A stretch of 64,000 nt of DNA, from positions 1 to 64,000 of the forward strand of contig CANGHK010000024.1 of assembly GCA_947453625.1 (NCBI GenBank), given 5' to 3'. Position 1 is the stretch's first letter, and each line of letters opens with the position of its first letter. This document shows positions 44,981 to 54,127 of the stretch, piece by piece. Position numbers and translations under genes: made by a program. The notes beneath the pieces are model-generated. The model was not told where the DNA came from. It made no database searches and saw only the letters and a list, made by a program, of their open reading frames with translations. Origin of the DNA: Burkholderiales bacterium (GTDB lineage Bacteria > Pseudomonadota > Gammaproteobacteria > Burkholderiales > Burkholderiaceae_C).

Positions 44981-45058
44981 ATGTGTTCGCTGAAGTTTTT
45001 CTTGGTGTATTTTGGGTTCTCGCCCCTGACCGGCGGCTTGAGAGGCAATCGCACGTAA
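44981..45058 (+). CDS. Phe-rich leader peptide of the aroG attenuator
   Basis: A 25-codon ORF starting MCSLKFFLVYFGF and ending in TAA. Codons 6, 7, 11 and 13 are Phe and codon 10 is Tyr, using TTT (twice), TTC (twice) and TAT, in a genome that prefers GC-rich codons. Such a block is the usual sensor of charged Phe/Tyr tRNA. No ribosome-binding site precedes the ATG; an extended -10-like element ends 8 bp before it, so translation may be leaderless. Confidence 0.78.
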   Translation: MCSLKFFLVYFGFSPLTGGLRGNRT

Positions 45059-45080
45059 GAAAACAGCGACCCGAACAACC

Positions 45081-45109
45081 AACCGCCGGCACCCCGGCGG
45101 TTTTTTTTT
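45081..45109 (+). terminator. Intrinsic terminator of the aroG leader
   Basis: AACCGCCGG CACC CCGGCGGTT, a perfect 9-bp GC-rich stem with a four-base loop, followed by nine T's (45101-45109). It is 22 bp after the leader-peptide stop and 105 bp before aroG. A terminator of this strength directly upstream of a gene and after a Phe-rich ORF is best explained as an attenuator. Confidence 0.88.
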
Positions 45110-45213
45110 GACTCCGGCTCATATCGCCGAGCGATACGGGCCTTCGCCGCAACCGCCTGACGGCGGTTGTGCCTCCTCCCCCCAATTTTCGATGACCTCA
45201 GCAGGAGAACAGC

Positions 45214-46359
45214 ATGGCCCCGAAGTCCCCCAGCCACCCCGCCCCGCAACTCGGCACCGAGCCGGGCTTCGGCTATGCCCTGAGCGAGAAGACCGGTGAA
45301 ACCGACGACCAACGCATCGAGGAGGTGACACCCTTGCCGCCGCCCGAGCACCTGATCCGCTTCTTCCCGATCGCCGGCACGCCGGTGGAAACCCTGGTCG
45401 GCGACACCAGGCGCAAGGTGCGCCGCATCCTCGACGCCCAGGACGACCGGCTGCTGGTGGTGATCGGCCCCTGCTCGATCCACGACCCGGCCGCCGCACT
45501 CGACTACGCGCGCCAGCTCAAGCCACTGCGCGACCGGTTCGCCGGCACGCTGGAGATCGTGATGCGGGTGTACTTCGAGAAGCCGCGCACCACCGTGGGC
45601 TGGAAGGGATTGATCAACGACCCCTACCTCGACGAGAGCTACCGCATCCACGAGGGCCTGCGCATCGCGCGCCAACTGCTGGTCGACATCAACCGCCTGG
45701 GCGTGCCGGCGGGCAGCGAGTTTCTCGACGTCATCAGCCCGCAGTACATCGGCGACCTGATCAGCTGGGGCGCGATCGGCGCGCGCACGACCGAATCCCA
45801 GGTGCACCGCGAGCTGGCCTCGGGCCTGAGTGCGCCGATAGGCTTCAAGAACGGCACCGACGGCAACCTGAAGATCGCCACCGATGCGATCCAGGCCGCG
45901 TCGCGCGCGCACCACTTCCTGTCGGTGCACAAGAACGGCCAGGTGGCGATCGTGCAGACCAAGGGCAACAAGGACTGCCACGTGATCCTGCGCGGCGGCA
46001 AGACGCCCAACTTCGATGCCGCCGGCGTCGCAGCGGCCTGCGCCGAGCTGGCCTCGGCCAAGCTGCCCTGCCAGCTGATGATCGATTGCAGCCATGCCAA
46101 CAGCAGCAAGCAGTACCAGCGCCAGGTCGACGTCGCACGCGACATCGGGGCCCAGATCGCGGCCGGCAACCGCAACATCTTCGGCGCGATGGTGGAAAGC
46201 CATCTGGTGGGCGGGGCGCAGAAGTTCAGCGCCGGCAAGGACGACCCGGCCAAGCTGGCCTACGGCCAGAGCATCACCGACGCCTGCATAGGCTGGGACG
46301 ATTCGATCACCGTGCTGCAGGTGCTGAGCGATGCGGTGGCGCAAAGGCGCAAGCACTGA
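45214..46359 (+). CDS. aroG: 3-deoxy-7-phosphoheptulonate synthase, class I AroG/AroF type
   Basis: Condenses phosphoenolpyruvate and erythrose-4-phosphate, the entry step to the aromatic amino acids. The 381-residue protein has VVIGPCSIHDPAAA, PIGFKNGTDGNLK, and MIDCSHANSSKQY, typical of the class I E. coli-type enzyme. The ATG follows AGGAGAACAGC. The preceding leader terminator and Phe-rich peptide suggest repression when Phe/Tyr are plentiful. Which amino acid inhibits the enzyme cannot be read from the protein. Confidence 0.95.
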   Translation: MAPKSPSHPAPQLGTEPGFGYALSEKTGETDDQRIEEVTPLPPPEHLIRFFPIAGTPVETLVGDTRRKVRRILDAQDDRLLVVIGPCSIHDPAAALDYARQLKPLRDRFAGTLEIVMRVYFEKPRTTVGWKGLINDPYLDESYRIHEGLRIARQLLVDINRLGVPAGSEFLDVISPQYIGDLISWGAIGARTTESQVHRELASGLSAPIGFKNGTDGNLKIATDAIQAASRAHHFLSVHKNGQVAIVQTKGNKDCHVILRGGKTPNFDAAGVAAACAELASAKLPCQLMIDCSHANSSKQYQRQVDVARDIGAQIAAGNRNIFGAMVESHLVGGAQKFSAGKDDPAKLAYGQSITDACIGWDDSITVLQVLSDAVAQRRKH

Positions 46360-46482
46360 CGGGCTGGCCCCGCCGATCGCGATGACGCCGCGGCCGGCCG
46401 GCTGACGCGGCGCCGCTTGATCTGAGCGAAGGCCGGCCGCGGCAAGCCGGCTTATGCTCAACAGCCAAGGAGAACCCTCGCC

Positions 46483-46800
46483 ATGCGATCAGAAGTGATT
46501 GTTTCTTTCAACGCCCAGCAGCGTCATGCCTTGCCACTGCCCACGGGTGAGCCCTCGATGGCCGCCGACGTGGCCCGCCGCTGGCTGGACGATCAGTTCG
46601 TCGCCAACGACTGCGAGCCGCTGCGCGCCAGCGGCAAGGTGTTGATCGCGGACAAGGTGCTGGTGCTGGCGGGCACCGTGGGCGATGCGCGCTTCACCAA
46701 CGACCCGGCCTGGGCGCTGGACTTCGCGCAAGCCACCGTGGCGGCGCTGGGCCGGCCAGTGGTGCGGGTGGACGTGGAAAGCGGCGCAATCAGTTACTGA
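46483..46800 (+). CDS. Hypothetical protein
   Basis: A 105-residue soluble protein starting MRSEVIVSFNAQQRHALPLP. It is Ala/Val-rich with a conserved-looking ALDFAQATVAALG region, without signal peptide or membrane segment. I recognise no family. It follows aroG by 123 bp, in the same direction, with AAGGAGAACC before the ATG. Its last 7 bp overlap the end of the adenosyltransferase gene on the other strand. Confidence 0.65.
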   Translation: MRSEVIVSFNAQQRHALPLPTGEPSMAADVARRWLDDQFVANDCEPLRASGKVLIADKVLVLAGTVGDARFTNDPAWALDFAQATVAALGRPVVRVDVESGAISY

Positions 46801-47399
46801 TCGGCCGACAGGTCGGGCGCGTCGCGGCTGCGCTGCGCTGCCAGCCGTTCGCTGCGCCAGTAGACGTCGTCGCCGCCCAGTCCGTCTAGATTGGCGCGGT
46901 TGAGCACCCGGGCCAGCACGAACAGCAGGTCGGACAGCCGGTTCAGGTACTGGCGCGGCGCGTCGTTGACCGCCTCCTGCGCCGACAGCGCCACCAGCGC
47001 CCTCTCGGCGCGTCGCGCCACCGTTCGGCTGACATGGGCGAGCGCGGCACTGCGCGTGCCCGCCGGCAGGATGAACTCGGCCAGCCGCGGCAGCGCGGCG
47101 TTGTAATGCGCCAGCGCGGCGTCGAGCCGGGCAACGGCCTCCTCCTTGAGCAGGGCGTAGCCGGGAATCGACAGCTCGCCGCCGAGGTTGAACAGCTCAT
47201 GCTGGATCACGACCAGCAGCTCGCGCACGTCGTCGGGCAGCGGCTCGGCCAGCAACACGCCCAGCCCCGAGTTGAGCTCGTCCACTTCGCCCATGGCCTG
47301 CACCCGCAGGTGGTCCTTGGACACGCGGGTGCCGTCGCCGAGGCCGGTCGAGCCGTCGTCTCCGGTGCGGGTGGCGATCTGGGTCAGGCGGTTGGCCAT
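46794..47399 (-). CDS. ATP:cob(I)alamin adenosyltransferase, PduO type
   Basis: Makes adenosylcobalamin from cob(I)alamin and ATP. The 201-residue protein has TRTGDDGSTGLGDGTRVSK near the N-terminus, GEVDELNSGLG and the conserved LPAGTRSAALAHVSRTVARRAER helix, plus LNRLSDLLFVLAR. An upstream open frame on this strand is a shadow; ATG 47399 (MANRLTQI) is the family start. It is divergent from the flavoprotein gene. No cobalamin-dependent enzyme is nearby. Confidence 0.93.
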   Translation of the reverse strand: MANRLTQIATRTGDDGSTGLGDGTRVSKDHLRVQAMGEVDELNSGLGVLLAEPLPDDVRELLVVIQHELFNLGGELSIPGYALLKEEAVARLDAALAHYNAALPRLAEFILPAGTRSAALAHVSRTVARRAERALVALSAQEAVNDAPRQYLNRLSDLLFVLARVLNRANLDGLGGDDVYWRSERLAAQRSRDAPDLSADQ

Positions 47400-47582
47400 C
47401 GGTGCGTCTCCTGGAGGTCGAAGCGCGCCGGGGTCAGCGCGCAAAGCCTGCGATCTTGCCCCAAGCCGACGCACAGAGGGGCAACGCCATCGAGATGCCC
47501 CCGGCGCAGCCTGTTGAACCGCCCGCCGCCGCGGACGTCTTACCATGACGGCCTGCCGCCTGTCCTGCCGGAGACCCCGCCC

Positions 47583-49001
47583 ATGAATGCCACCCTGCCT
47601 GCCCACCTGCTGACGATGGAACGTCGCCCGGTGCCCGCCGAGATGATCGCCGCGCTGAAAGCCCGCTTCGGCGAACGTTGCTCCACAGCGCAGGCGGTGC
47701 GCGAACAACATGGCCGCGACGAGTCGCCGTTCGAGGTGGCGCCGCCCGACGCGGTGGTGTTTGCCGAGAGCGCCGACGAGGTGGCAGCGGCCGTGGCACT
47801 GGCCGACCACTACGCCGTGCCGGTGATCGCCTTCGGCACCGGCTCGTCGCTGGAGGGGCATCTGCTGGCGGTGCAGGGCGGCCTGAGCATCGACGTCTCG
47901 CGCATGAACCGGATCGTCCACCTCCACAGCGAGGACTTGACGGTGACGGTGCAGCCCGGCGTCACCCGCAACCAGCTCAACAACGAGATCCGCCACACCG
48001 GGCTGTTCTTCCCGATCGACCCCGGCGCCGACGCCTCGATCGGTGGCATGGCCGCCACCCGGGCCAGCGGCACGAATGCAGTGCGCTACGGCACGATGCG
48101 CGAGAACGTGCTGGCGCTGCAGGTGGTGACGGCCAGCGGCGAGATCCTGCGCACCGGCACGCGCGCCAAGAAGAGCAGCGCCGGCTACGACCTGACCCGC
48201 CTGATGGTAGGCAGCGAGGGCACGCTGGGCATCATCACCGAAGTCACGCTCAAGCTCTATCCGCAACCCGAATCGGTGTCGGCGGCGATCTGCCACTTTC
48301 CCGACATCGCCGCGGCCGTGGCCACCACGATCCAGATCATCCAGATGGGCGTGCCGATCGCGCGCTGCGAGTTGCTCGACGCCAACGCGGTGCGCGCGGT
48401 CAACCAGCACGACAAGCTGGCGCTGCGCGTGGCGCCCATGCTGCTGATGGAGTTCCACGGCAGCGCGGCCAGCGTGGCCGAGCAGGCGCACATGGTGCAG
48501 GAGGTGGCGCGCGAGCATGGCGGCGAGGATTTCGAATGGGCCACCACGCCCGAGGAGCGCACCCGGCTGTGGGCGGCGCGCCACCGGGCCTACTTCGCCG
48601 GCATGTCGGCCAACCCGGGCTGCCGCACCGTGACCACCGACACCTGCGTGCCGATCTCGCGCCTGGCCGAATGCATAGACCTGGCGGTGCGCGAGGCCGA
48701 CGGAGCCGGCCTGCCCTACTACATCGTCGGCCATGTGGGCGACGGCAACTTCCACATCGCCTACCTGATCGATCCCAAGATACCGGCCGAGCGCGACACG
48801 GCCGAGCGGCTGAACGAGCAACTGGTGCACCACGCGCTCAAGCTGGAGGGCACCTGCACAGGCGAGCATGGCATAGGCCTGCACAAGCAGGGTTTCCTGG
48901 TCGACGAGGCCGGCCTGGCCACGGTGCAGATGATGCGGGTGCTCAAGCAGGCGCTGGATCCGAAGAACATCCTGAACCCGGGCAAGATCTTCTCGCTCTA
49001 G
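47583..49001 (+). CDS. FAD-binding oxidoreductase, D-lactate dehydrogenase (cytochrome)/GlcD type
   Basis: A 472-residue flavoprotein with an N-terminal PCMH FAD-binding domain (PVIAFGTGSSLEGH, FPIDPGADASIGGMAATRASG) and a C-terminal FAD-linked oxidase domain (YYIVGHVGDGNFHI, GEHGIGLHK, ALDPKNILNPGKIF). These are the family landmarks of D-lactate/D-2-hydroxyacid dehydrogenases that donate electrons to cytochrome or quinone. The particular D-hydroxyacid is not clear. It converges with spoVR by 24 bp. Confidence 0.9.
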   Translation: MNATLPAHLLTMERRPVPAEMIAALKARFGERCSTAQAVREQHGRDESPFEVAPPDAVVFAESADEVAAAVALADHYAVPVIAFGTGSSLEGHLLAVQGGLSIDVSRMNRIVHLHSEDLTVTVQPGVTRNQLNNEIRHTGLFFPIDPGADASIGGMAATRASGTNAVRYGTMRENVLALQVVTASGEILRTGTRAKKSSAGYDLTRLMVGSEGTLGIITEVTLKLYPQPESVSAAICHFPDIAAAVATTIQIIQMGVPIARCELLDANAVRAVNQHDKLALRVAPMLLMEFHGSAASVAEQAHMVQEVAREHGGEDFEWATTPEERTRLWAARHRAYFAGMSANPGCRTVTTDTCVPISRLAECIDLAVREADGAGLPYYIVGHVGDGNFHIAYLIDPKIPAERDTAERLNEQLVHHALKLEGTCTGEHGIGLHKQGFLVDEAGLATVQMMRVLKQALDPKNILNPGKIFSL

Positions 49002-49025
49002 CGCCCGCCCGCAGGGCGAGCCGGC

Positions 49026-50660
49026 TCAGGTCTTGGGGGCCGCCACCGCCCAGCGCTTGGTCACGTCGCCCCTGGCGTTGGTGCTCTCGAGCTGCACGCC
49101 GAAGCCCCACAGCCGGGCCACATGCTTGAGCACCTCCTGCCCGCTGTCGTCGAGCGGCCTGTCCTTGTGCTGGAAGTGGCGCAGCGTGAGCGAGCGGTCG
49201 CCGCGCAGATTGACATTCCAGACCTGGATATTGGGCTCGCGCCAGCCCAGGTCGTACTGGTGCGACAGCGACTCGCGCACCCGGCGGTAGCCGGACTCGT
49301 CGTGGATCGCGCTGACTTCGAGCTCGCTCTGCTTGTCGTCGTCGTTGATCGCGAACAGGCGGAAATCACGCATCAGCTTCGGGCTGAGGTACTGGCCGAT
49401 GAAGCTCTCATCCTTGAAGTTGCGCATCGCCGCGTCCAGCGTGGGCACCCAGTCGGCGCCGGCGATGTCGGGGAACCAGGCCCGGTCTTCGTCGGTCGGC
49501 GCCTCGCAGATGCGCTTGATGTCGGTGTACATCGCAAAGCCCAGCGCGTAGGGGTTGAAGCCCGAGTAGCCCTTGTCGGTGACACGCGGCTGATAGACCA
49601 CGTTGGTATGCGACTTCAGCCACTCGATCATCACGCCGTCGGTCAGGTAGCCGTCGTCGTACATCTGGTTGAGCAGCCGGTGGTGCCAGAAAGTGGCCCA
49701 ACCTTCGTTCATCACCTGGGTCTGGCGCTGCGGGTAGAAATACTGCGCCACCTTGCGCACGATGCGCACGATCTCGCGTTGCCAGGGCTCGAGCAGCGGC
49801 GCGTTCTTCTCGATGAAGTAGAGCAGGTTCTCCTGCGGCTCGTCGGGGAAGCGCCGCGCCGCCAACGGGCCGTCGGCCTTTTCGGCGCGCTTGGGCAGCG
49901 TGCGCCAGAGGTCGTTGACCTGGCGCTGGGCATAGGCCTCGCGGTCCTTGCGCTCGGCCAGTTCCTGCGCCAGCGTCTTTCGGGTGGGCCGGCGGTAGCG
50001 GTCGACGCCGTGGTTCTGCAACGCGTGGCAGCTGTCGAGAAACTCCTCCACCCGGTCCAGGCCGTGGCGCTCCTCGCATTCGGCCACATAGTGCTTGGCG
50101 TAGACCAGGTAGTCGATGATCGACGAGGCGTCGGTCCACATCCGGAACAGGTAGTTGCCCTTGAAGAAGCTGTTGTGGCCATAGGCGGCGTGGGCGATCA
50201 CCAGCGCCTGCATCGGCATCGTGTTCTCCTCCATCAGGTAGCTGATGCAGGGGTTGCTGTTGATCACGATCTCGTAGGCCAGACCCATCTGGCCCCGCTT
50301 GTAGTTCTTCTCGGTGCTGATGAACTCCTTGCCGTAGCTCCAGTGGCGGTAGTTCACCGGCATGCCCACGCTGGCGTAGGCGTCCATCATCTGCTCGGCG
50401 GTGATGATCTCGAGCTGGTTCGGGTAGGTATCGAGGCCATAGCGCTCGGCGGTGTCGCGGATCACCTCGTGGTACTGGTCGATCAGGTCGAAGGACCAGT
50501 CGCTGGGTGCAGGCAGGCGCTCGACCCCCTTGTTCAGCGGCAGCGGGCCGCGCAAGGGGCGCAGGGCAGAGTCGGCCAGCGCACACCGTGGATCCGGCAT
50601 CGACTGGGCACTGGCGTAGCCTCGAGGGACCGTGCCTATGGCGCTTCGGGGGTGGGTCAT
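49026..50660 (-). CDS. SpoVR/YcgB family protein
   Basis: A 544-residue soluble protein of the SpoVR family. WSFDLIDQYHEVIRDTAERYGLDTYPNQ, MPVNYRHWSYGKEF, EENTMPMQALVIAHAAYGHNSFF and NEGWATFWHHRLLNQM are typical, with clustered His that may bind metal. The biochemical function is unsettled; in E. coli the homologue YcgB belongs with the YeaG kinase pathway under stress. It is the last gene of a prkA-yeaH-spoVR unit, its start overlapping yeaH by 4 bp. Confidence 0.92.
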   Translation of the reverse strand: MTHPRSAIGTVPRGYASAQSMPDPRCALADSALRPLRGPLPLNKGVERLPAPSDWSFDLIDQYHEVIRDTAERYGLDTYPNQLEIITAEQMMDAYASVGMPVNYRHWSYGKEFISTEKNYKRGQMGLAYEIVINSNPCISYLMEENTMPMQALVIAHAAYGHNSFFKGNYLFRMWTDASSIIDYLVYAKHYVAECEERHGLDRVEEFLDSCHALQNHGVDRYRRPTRKTLAQELAERKDREAYAQRQVNDLWRTLPKRAEKADGPLAARRFPDEPQENLLYFIEKNAPLLEPWQREIVRIVRKVAQYFYPQRQTQVMNEGWATFWHHRLLNQMYDDGYLTDGVMIEWLKSHTNVVYQPRVTDKGYSGFNPYALGFAMYTDIKRICEAPTDEDRAWFPDIAGADWVPTLDAAMRNFKDESFIGQYLSPKLMRDFRLFAINDDDKQSELEVSAIHDESGYRRVRESLSHQYDLGWREPNIQVWNVNLRGDRSLTLRHFQHKDRPLDDSGQEVLKHVARLWGFGVQLESTNARGDVTKRWAVAAPKT

Positions 50661-51937
50661 TTCACGCCCTCCTTCTTGAACAAATCACGGAAAACCGGGT
50701 AGATCTGCGAGACCTCCGTCGCCTTGCGCATCGCGAAGTGACGGTGCGCCGCGATCAGCTGGGTGTACTCGGTCCACAGGGTCTGCTCTTCCTCGGCCAC
50801 CTGCACATAGGCGAAGTAGCGGCACAGCGGCAGCAGTTTGTCGGCCAGCAGTTCGCGGCAGCGGCCCGAGTCGTGGTGCCAGTTGTCGCCGTCGCTGGCC
50901 TGGGCGCCGTAGATGTTCCACTCGCTCGGGCTGTAGCGGGCGCGGATGATCTCCTCCATCAGCACCAGCGCCGAGGACACCACCGTGCCGCCTGTCTCGC
51001 GCGCGTGAAAGAAACTCTCCTCGTCAACTTCCTGGGCCTGGGTGTGGTGTCGGATGAAGATGATGTCTATCCTCTCGTAGTGGCGCGTCAGGAACAGGTA
51101 GAGCAGGATGAAGAAGCGCTTGGACAAGTCCTTGCGCGTCTCGTCCATCGACCCCGAGACGTCCATCAGGCAGAACATCACCGCCTTGGCCGTGGGCACC
51201 GCCACCTTGACCCGGCTGCGGTAGCGCAGGTCGATCGGATCGAGGTAGGGAATGCGGCCCAGCCGCGCCAGCAAGGCCGCGATCTGCTTTTCCAGCAGAG
51301 GAATGTCCAGCGCGGCACCGGCCTCACCGGTGATCACCGCCGCCTTCGCGCCGGCCAGTCGCGCTTCGAGATCGGCGAGTTCGCGGCGCGAGCCCGACCC
51401 CATCGCGATGCGCCGGCCGATCGCACCGCGCAGCGAGCGCACCACATGCAGGTTGTTGGGCGTTCCGTCGCTGGAAAACCCGGCGCGGTGGCTCTTCCAC
51501 TCCGGCACCTCGGCGAGTTGGGTGCGCGCCAGATCGGGCAGCGCCAGGTCCTCGAAGAAGACCTGCATGAACTCCTCCTTGCTCAGCGCGAAGCTGAAGT
51601 CGTCCTCGCCCTGGCCTTGGTCGCTGGCCTGGCCTTTGCCCGGGCTGCCGCCGGTGCCACCCTGCGGGCGCTTGATGCGGTCGCCGCGCAGATAGTCCTG
51701 GTTGCCCGGGTGCACCATCTCGCGCTGGCCACCCTGACCATGGTGGAAGACCGGCTCGGACAAATCCTTCTTGGGGATGCGGACTTCCTCGCCGCGCTGC
51801 AGATCGCGAATGCCGCGGCCGTCGATCGCGCGCCGCACGGCCTCCTTGATCTTGTCCTTGTAGCGGCGCATGAAGCGCTCGCGGTTGCCTATCGATTTGT
51901 TCTTGCCGGCCAACCTTCGGTCGATGATCTGCAACAT
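50657..51937 (-). CDS. yeaH: YeaH/YhbH family protein (DUF444, VWA-like)
   Basis: A 426-residue DUF444 protein. The end of the domain holds a von Willebrand A-like core, VMFCLMDVSGSMDETRKDLSKRFF with the DxSxS metal motif, and HHTQAQEVDEESFF. YeaH works with the YeaG kinase; it may be its substrate or regulator. An upstream open frame runs on, but ATG 51937 (MLQIIDRRLAGKNKSI) is the family start. 43 bp separate it from prkA. Confidence 0.93.
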   Translation of the reverse strand: MLQIIDRRLAGKNKSIGNRERFMRRYKDKIKEAVRRAIDGRGIRDLQRGEEVRIPKKDLSEPVFHHGQGGQREMVHPGNQDYLRGDRIKRPQGGTGGSPGKGQASDQGQGEDDFSFALSKEEFMQVFFEDLALPDLARTQLAEVPEWKSHRAGFSSDGTPNNLHVVRSLRGAIGRRIAMGSGSRRELADLEARLAGAKAAVITGEAGAALDIPLLEKQIAALLARLGRIPYLDPIDLRYRSRVKVAVPTAKAVMFCLMDVSGSMDETRKDLSKRFFILLYLFLTRHYERIDIIFIRHHTQAQEVDEESFFHARETGGTVVSSALVLMEEIIRARYSPSEWNIYGAQASDGDNWHHDSGRCRELLADKLLPLCRYFAYVQVAEEEQTLWTEYTQLIAAHRHFAMRKATEVSQIYPVFRDLFKKEGVK

Positions 51938-51980
51938 CCGTAAACCCTCACTTGGGCAGTTAGGGACAGGTCGATGGGGC

Positions 51981-53903
51981 TCAGCTGGACTTGCGCACGC
52001 GCAAGTACCACTCGCACAGCAAGCGCACCTGCTTGGAGGTGTAGCCCTTGGCCACCATGCGGGTGACGAAGTCCTCGTGCTTCTTGGCCTCGTCGGCGCT
52101 GGCCTTGGCATTGAAACTGATCACCGGCAGCAACTCCTCGGTGTTGGAGAACATCTTCTTCTCGATCACCGTGCGCAGCTTTTCGTAGCTGGTCCAGACC
52201 GGGTTGTTGCCCTGGTTGTTGGCACGCGCGCGCAGCACGAAGTTGACGATCTCGTTGCGGAAATCCTTGGGATTGGCGATGCCGGCGGGTTTCTCGATTT
52301 TCTCGAGTTCGGCGTTGAGCGAGCCGCGGTCGAACACCTCGCCGGTGTCGGTATCGCGGTACTCATGGTCCTGTATCCAGTAGTCGGCGTAGGTGACGTA
52401 GCGGTCGAAGATGTTCTGGCCGTACTCGCTGTAACTTTCGAGGTACGCGGTCTGTATCTCCTTGCCGATGAACTCGGCATAACGCGGCGCCAGCTGCTCC
52501 TTGATGAAGCCGGTGTACTTCTGCTCGAGCTCGGGCGAGAACTGCTCGCGGGCGATCTGCTGCTCAAGCACATACATCAGGTGCACCGGGTTGGCCGCCA
52601 CTTCGGCGCTGTCGAAGTTGAAGACCTTGGACAGGATCTTGTAGGCGAATCGGGTGGAGATGCCGCTCATGCCTTCGTCGACGCCGGCGTAGTCGCGGTA
52701 CTCCTGGTAGCTCTTGGCGCGCGGGTCGGTGTCCTTCAGGTTGTCGCCGTCGTAGACCTGCATCTTGGAATACAGCGACGAGTTCTCGGGCTCCTTCAGT
52801 CGCGTGAGGATCGCGAACTGGCTCATCATTTTCAGCGTTCCGGGAGCGCACTTGGCCTGGCCGAGCGAACTGCTGTTGATCAGCTTCTCGTAGATGTGGA
52901 TCTCCTCGCTGACACGCAGGCAGTAGGGCACCTTGACGATGTAGATCCGATCCAGGAAAGCCTCGTTGTTCTTGTTGTTGCGGAAGGCCTTCCACTCGCT
53001 CTCGTTGCTGTGCGCCAGCACGATGCCGTCGAAGGGGATCGCACCAAAGCCCTCGGTGCCCTTGAAGTTGCCTTCCTGGGTGGCAGTGAGCAGCGGGTGC
53101 AACACCTTGATTGGGGCCTTGAACATCTCGACGAACTCGAGCAGGCCCTGGTTGGCCAGGCACAGCCCGCCCGAGAAACTGTAGGCGTCAGGATCGTCCT
53201 GGGCATAGGTCTCGAGCTTGCGGATGTCGACCTTGCCGACCAGCGAGCTGATGTCCTGGTTGTTCTCGTCGCCCGGCTCGGTCTTGCTGATGCCGACCTG
53301 CTTGAGCACGCTGGGGTGGCGCTTGACGACCTTGAACTTGCGGATGTCGCCTCCGAACTCTTCCAGCCGCTTGACCGCCCAGGGCGACAGGATCCGGTTG
53401 AGGTAGCGGCGGGGGATGCCGTACTGACTCTCAAGGATCGCGCCGTCCTCCACCGCGTCGAACAAGCCGAGCGGCGACTCGTTGACCGGAGAGCCCTTGA
53501 TCGCGTAGAACGGCACCTCCTGCATCAGCGACTTGAGCCGCTCGGCGATCGAACTCTTGCCGCCACCCACCGGCCCCAGCAGGTAGAGGATCTGCTTGCG
53601 CTCCTCCAAGCCCTGCGCGGCATGGCGGAAATACGACACCACCTGCTCGATCGCGTCCTCCATTCCGTAGAACTCAGCAAACGCCGGATAACGCTTGATC
53701 ACCTTGTTGGCAAAGATGCGCGACAGGCGGGGGTCGTTGCGGGTGTCGACCGTCTGCGGCTCGCCGATGGCTCGCAGCATGCGCTCGGCGGCTGATGCAT
53801 AGGCCAGGGGATTGCGTTTGCACTCGTCGAGGTAGTCCTCAAGGGACAACTCCTCCTCGCGGGTGCGTTCGTAACGTGCGGCAAAGCTGCTGATGATGTC
53901 CAT
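51981..53903 (-). CDS. prkA: PrkA (YeaG) serine protein kinase, AAA+ type
   Basis: A 640-residue stress-response protein kinase with an N-terminal AAA+ region, Walker A LLGPVGGGKSSIAERL, and a C-terminal PrkA kinase-like domain. Other landmarks are LVGKVDIRKLE and RVSEEIHIYEKLI. In E. coli yeaG-yeaH responds to nitrogen starvation and the general stress sigma factor. The upstream gap holds a candidate -24/-12 promoter (54128-54143), consistent with nitrogen control. Confidence 0.94.
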   Translation of the reverse strand: MDIISSFAARYERTREEELSLEDYLDECKRNPLAYASAAERMLRAIGEPQTVDTRNDPRLSRIFANKVIKRYPAFAEFYGMEDAIEQVVSYFRHAAQGLEERKQILYLLGPVGGGKSSIAERLKSLMQEVPFYAIKGSPVNESPLGLFDAVEDGAILESQYGIPRRYLNRILSPWAVKRLEEFGGDIRKFKVVKRHPSVLKQVGISKTEPGDENNQDISSLVGKVDIRKLETYAQDDPDAYSFSGGLCLANQGLLEFVEMFKAPIKVLHPLLTATQEGNFKGTEGFGAIPFDGIVLAHSNESEWKAFRNNKNNEAFLDRIYIVKVPYCLRVSEEIHIYEKLINSSSLGQAKCAPGTLKMMSQFAILTRLKEPENSSLYSKMQVYDGDNLKDTDPRAKSYQEYRDYAGVDEGMSGISTRFAYKILSKVFNFDSAEVAANPVHLMYVLEQQIAREQFSPELEQKYTGFIKEQLAPRYAEFIGKEIQTAYLESYSEYGQNIFDRYVTYADYWIQDHEYRDTDTGEVFDRGSLNAELEKIEKPAGIANPKDFRNEIVNFVLRARANNQGNNPVWTSYEKLRTVIEKKMFSNTEELLPVISFNAKASADEAKKHEDFVTRMVAKGYTSKQVRLLCEWYLRVRKSS

Positions 53904-54127
53904 GGGAACCTCCTGGGTTGGACACAGCGCTGATGCGGGCTTGGAACCCCATCGGCGGCGGGGAAGATCTGATGGAGTCCCGGCTTCACAGGCCCAGGCT
54001 CCATCAGAGCTTTCCGGTCAGCATGTTCCTCGCACTGTCTTGTCAACGGCCTCCAGCATCGTCGATCCCGCGCAGTCTGAATCGCTGGATCAGGCGTCGC
54101 ATCTCGGTTCTTCTCCACCACCATCCA

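Larger units (their letters stand above)
44965..45213 (+). promoter_or_regulatory. Candidate Phe/Tyr attenuator region controlling the DAHP synthase gene
   Basis: The 283-bp gap before aroG contains, in order: an extended -10-like TGCTACATT (44965-44973), a leader ORF (44981-45058), a potential antiterminator arm CCGGCGGCTTG (45030-45040) inside that ORF, and a terminator (45081-45109). CCGGCGG at 45030-45036 is identical to the terminator's 3' arm at 45094-45100, so it can compete for CAACCGCCGG (45080-45089). Slow translation of the Phe block would leave the first arm free. Further on are a CAACCGCC/GGCGGTTG hairpin (45150-45169) and AGGAG at 45203. Confidence 0.75.
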
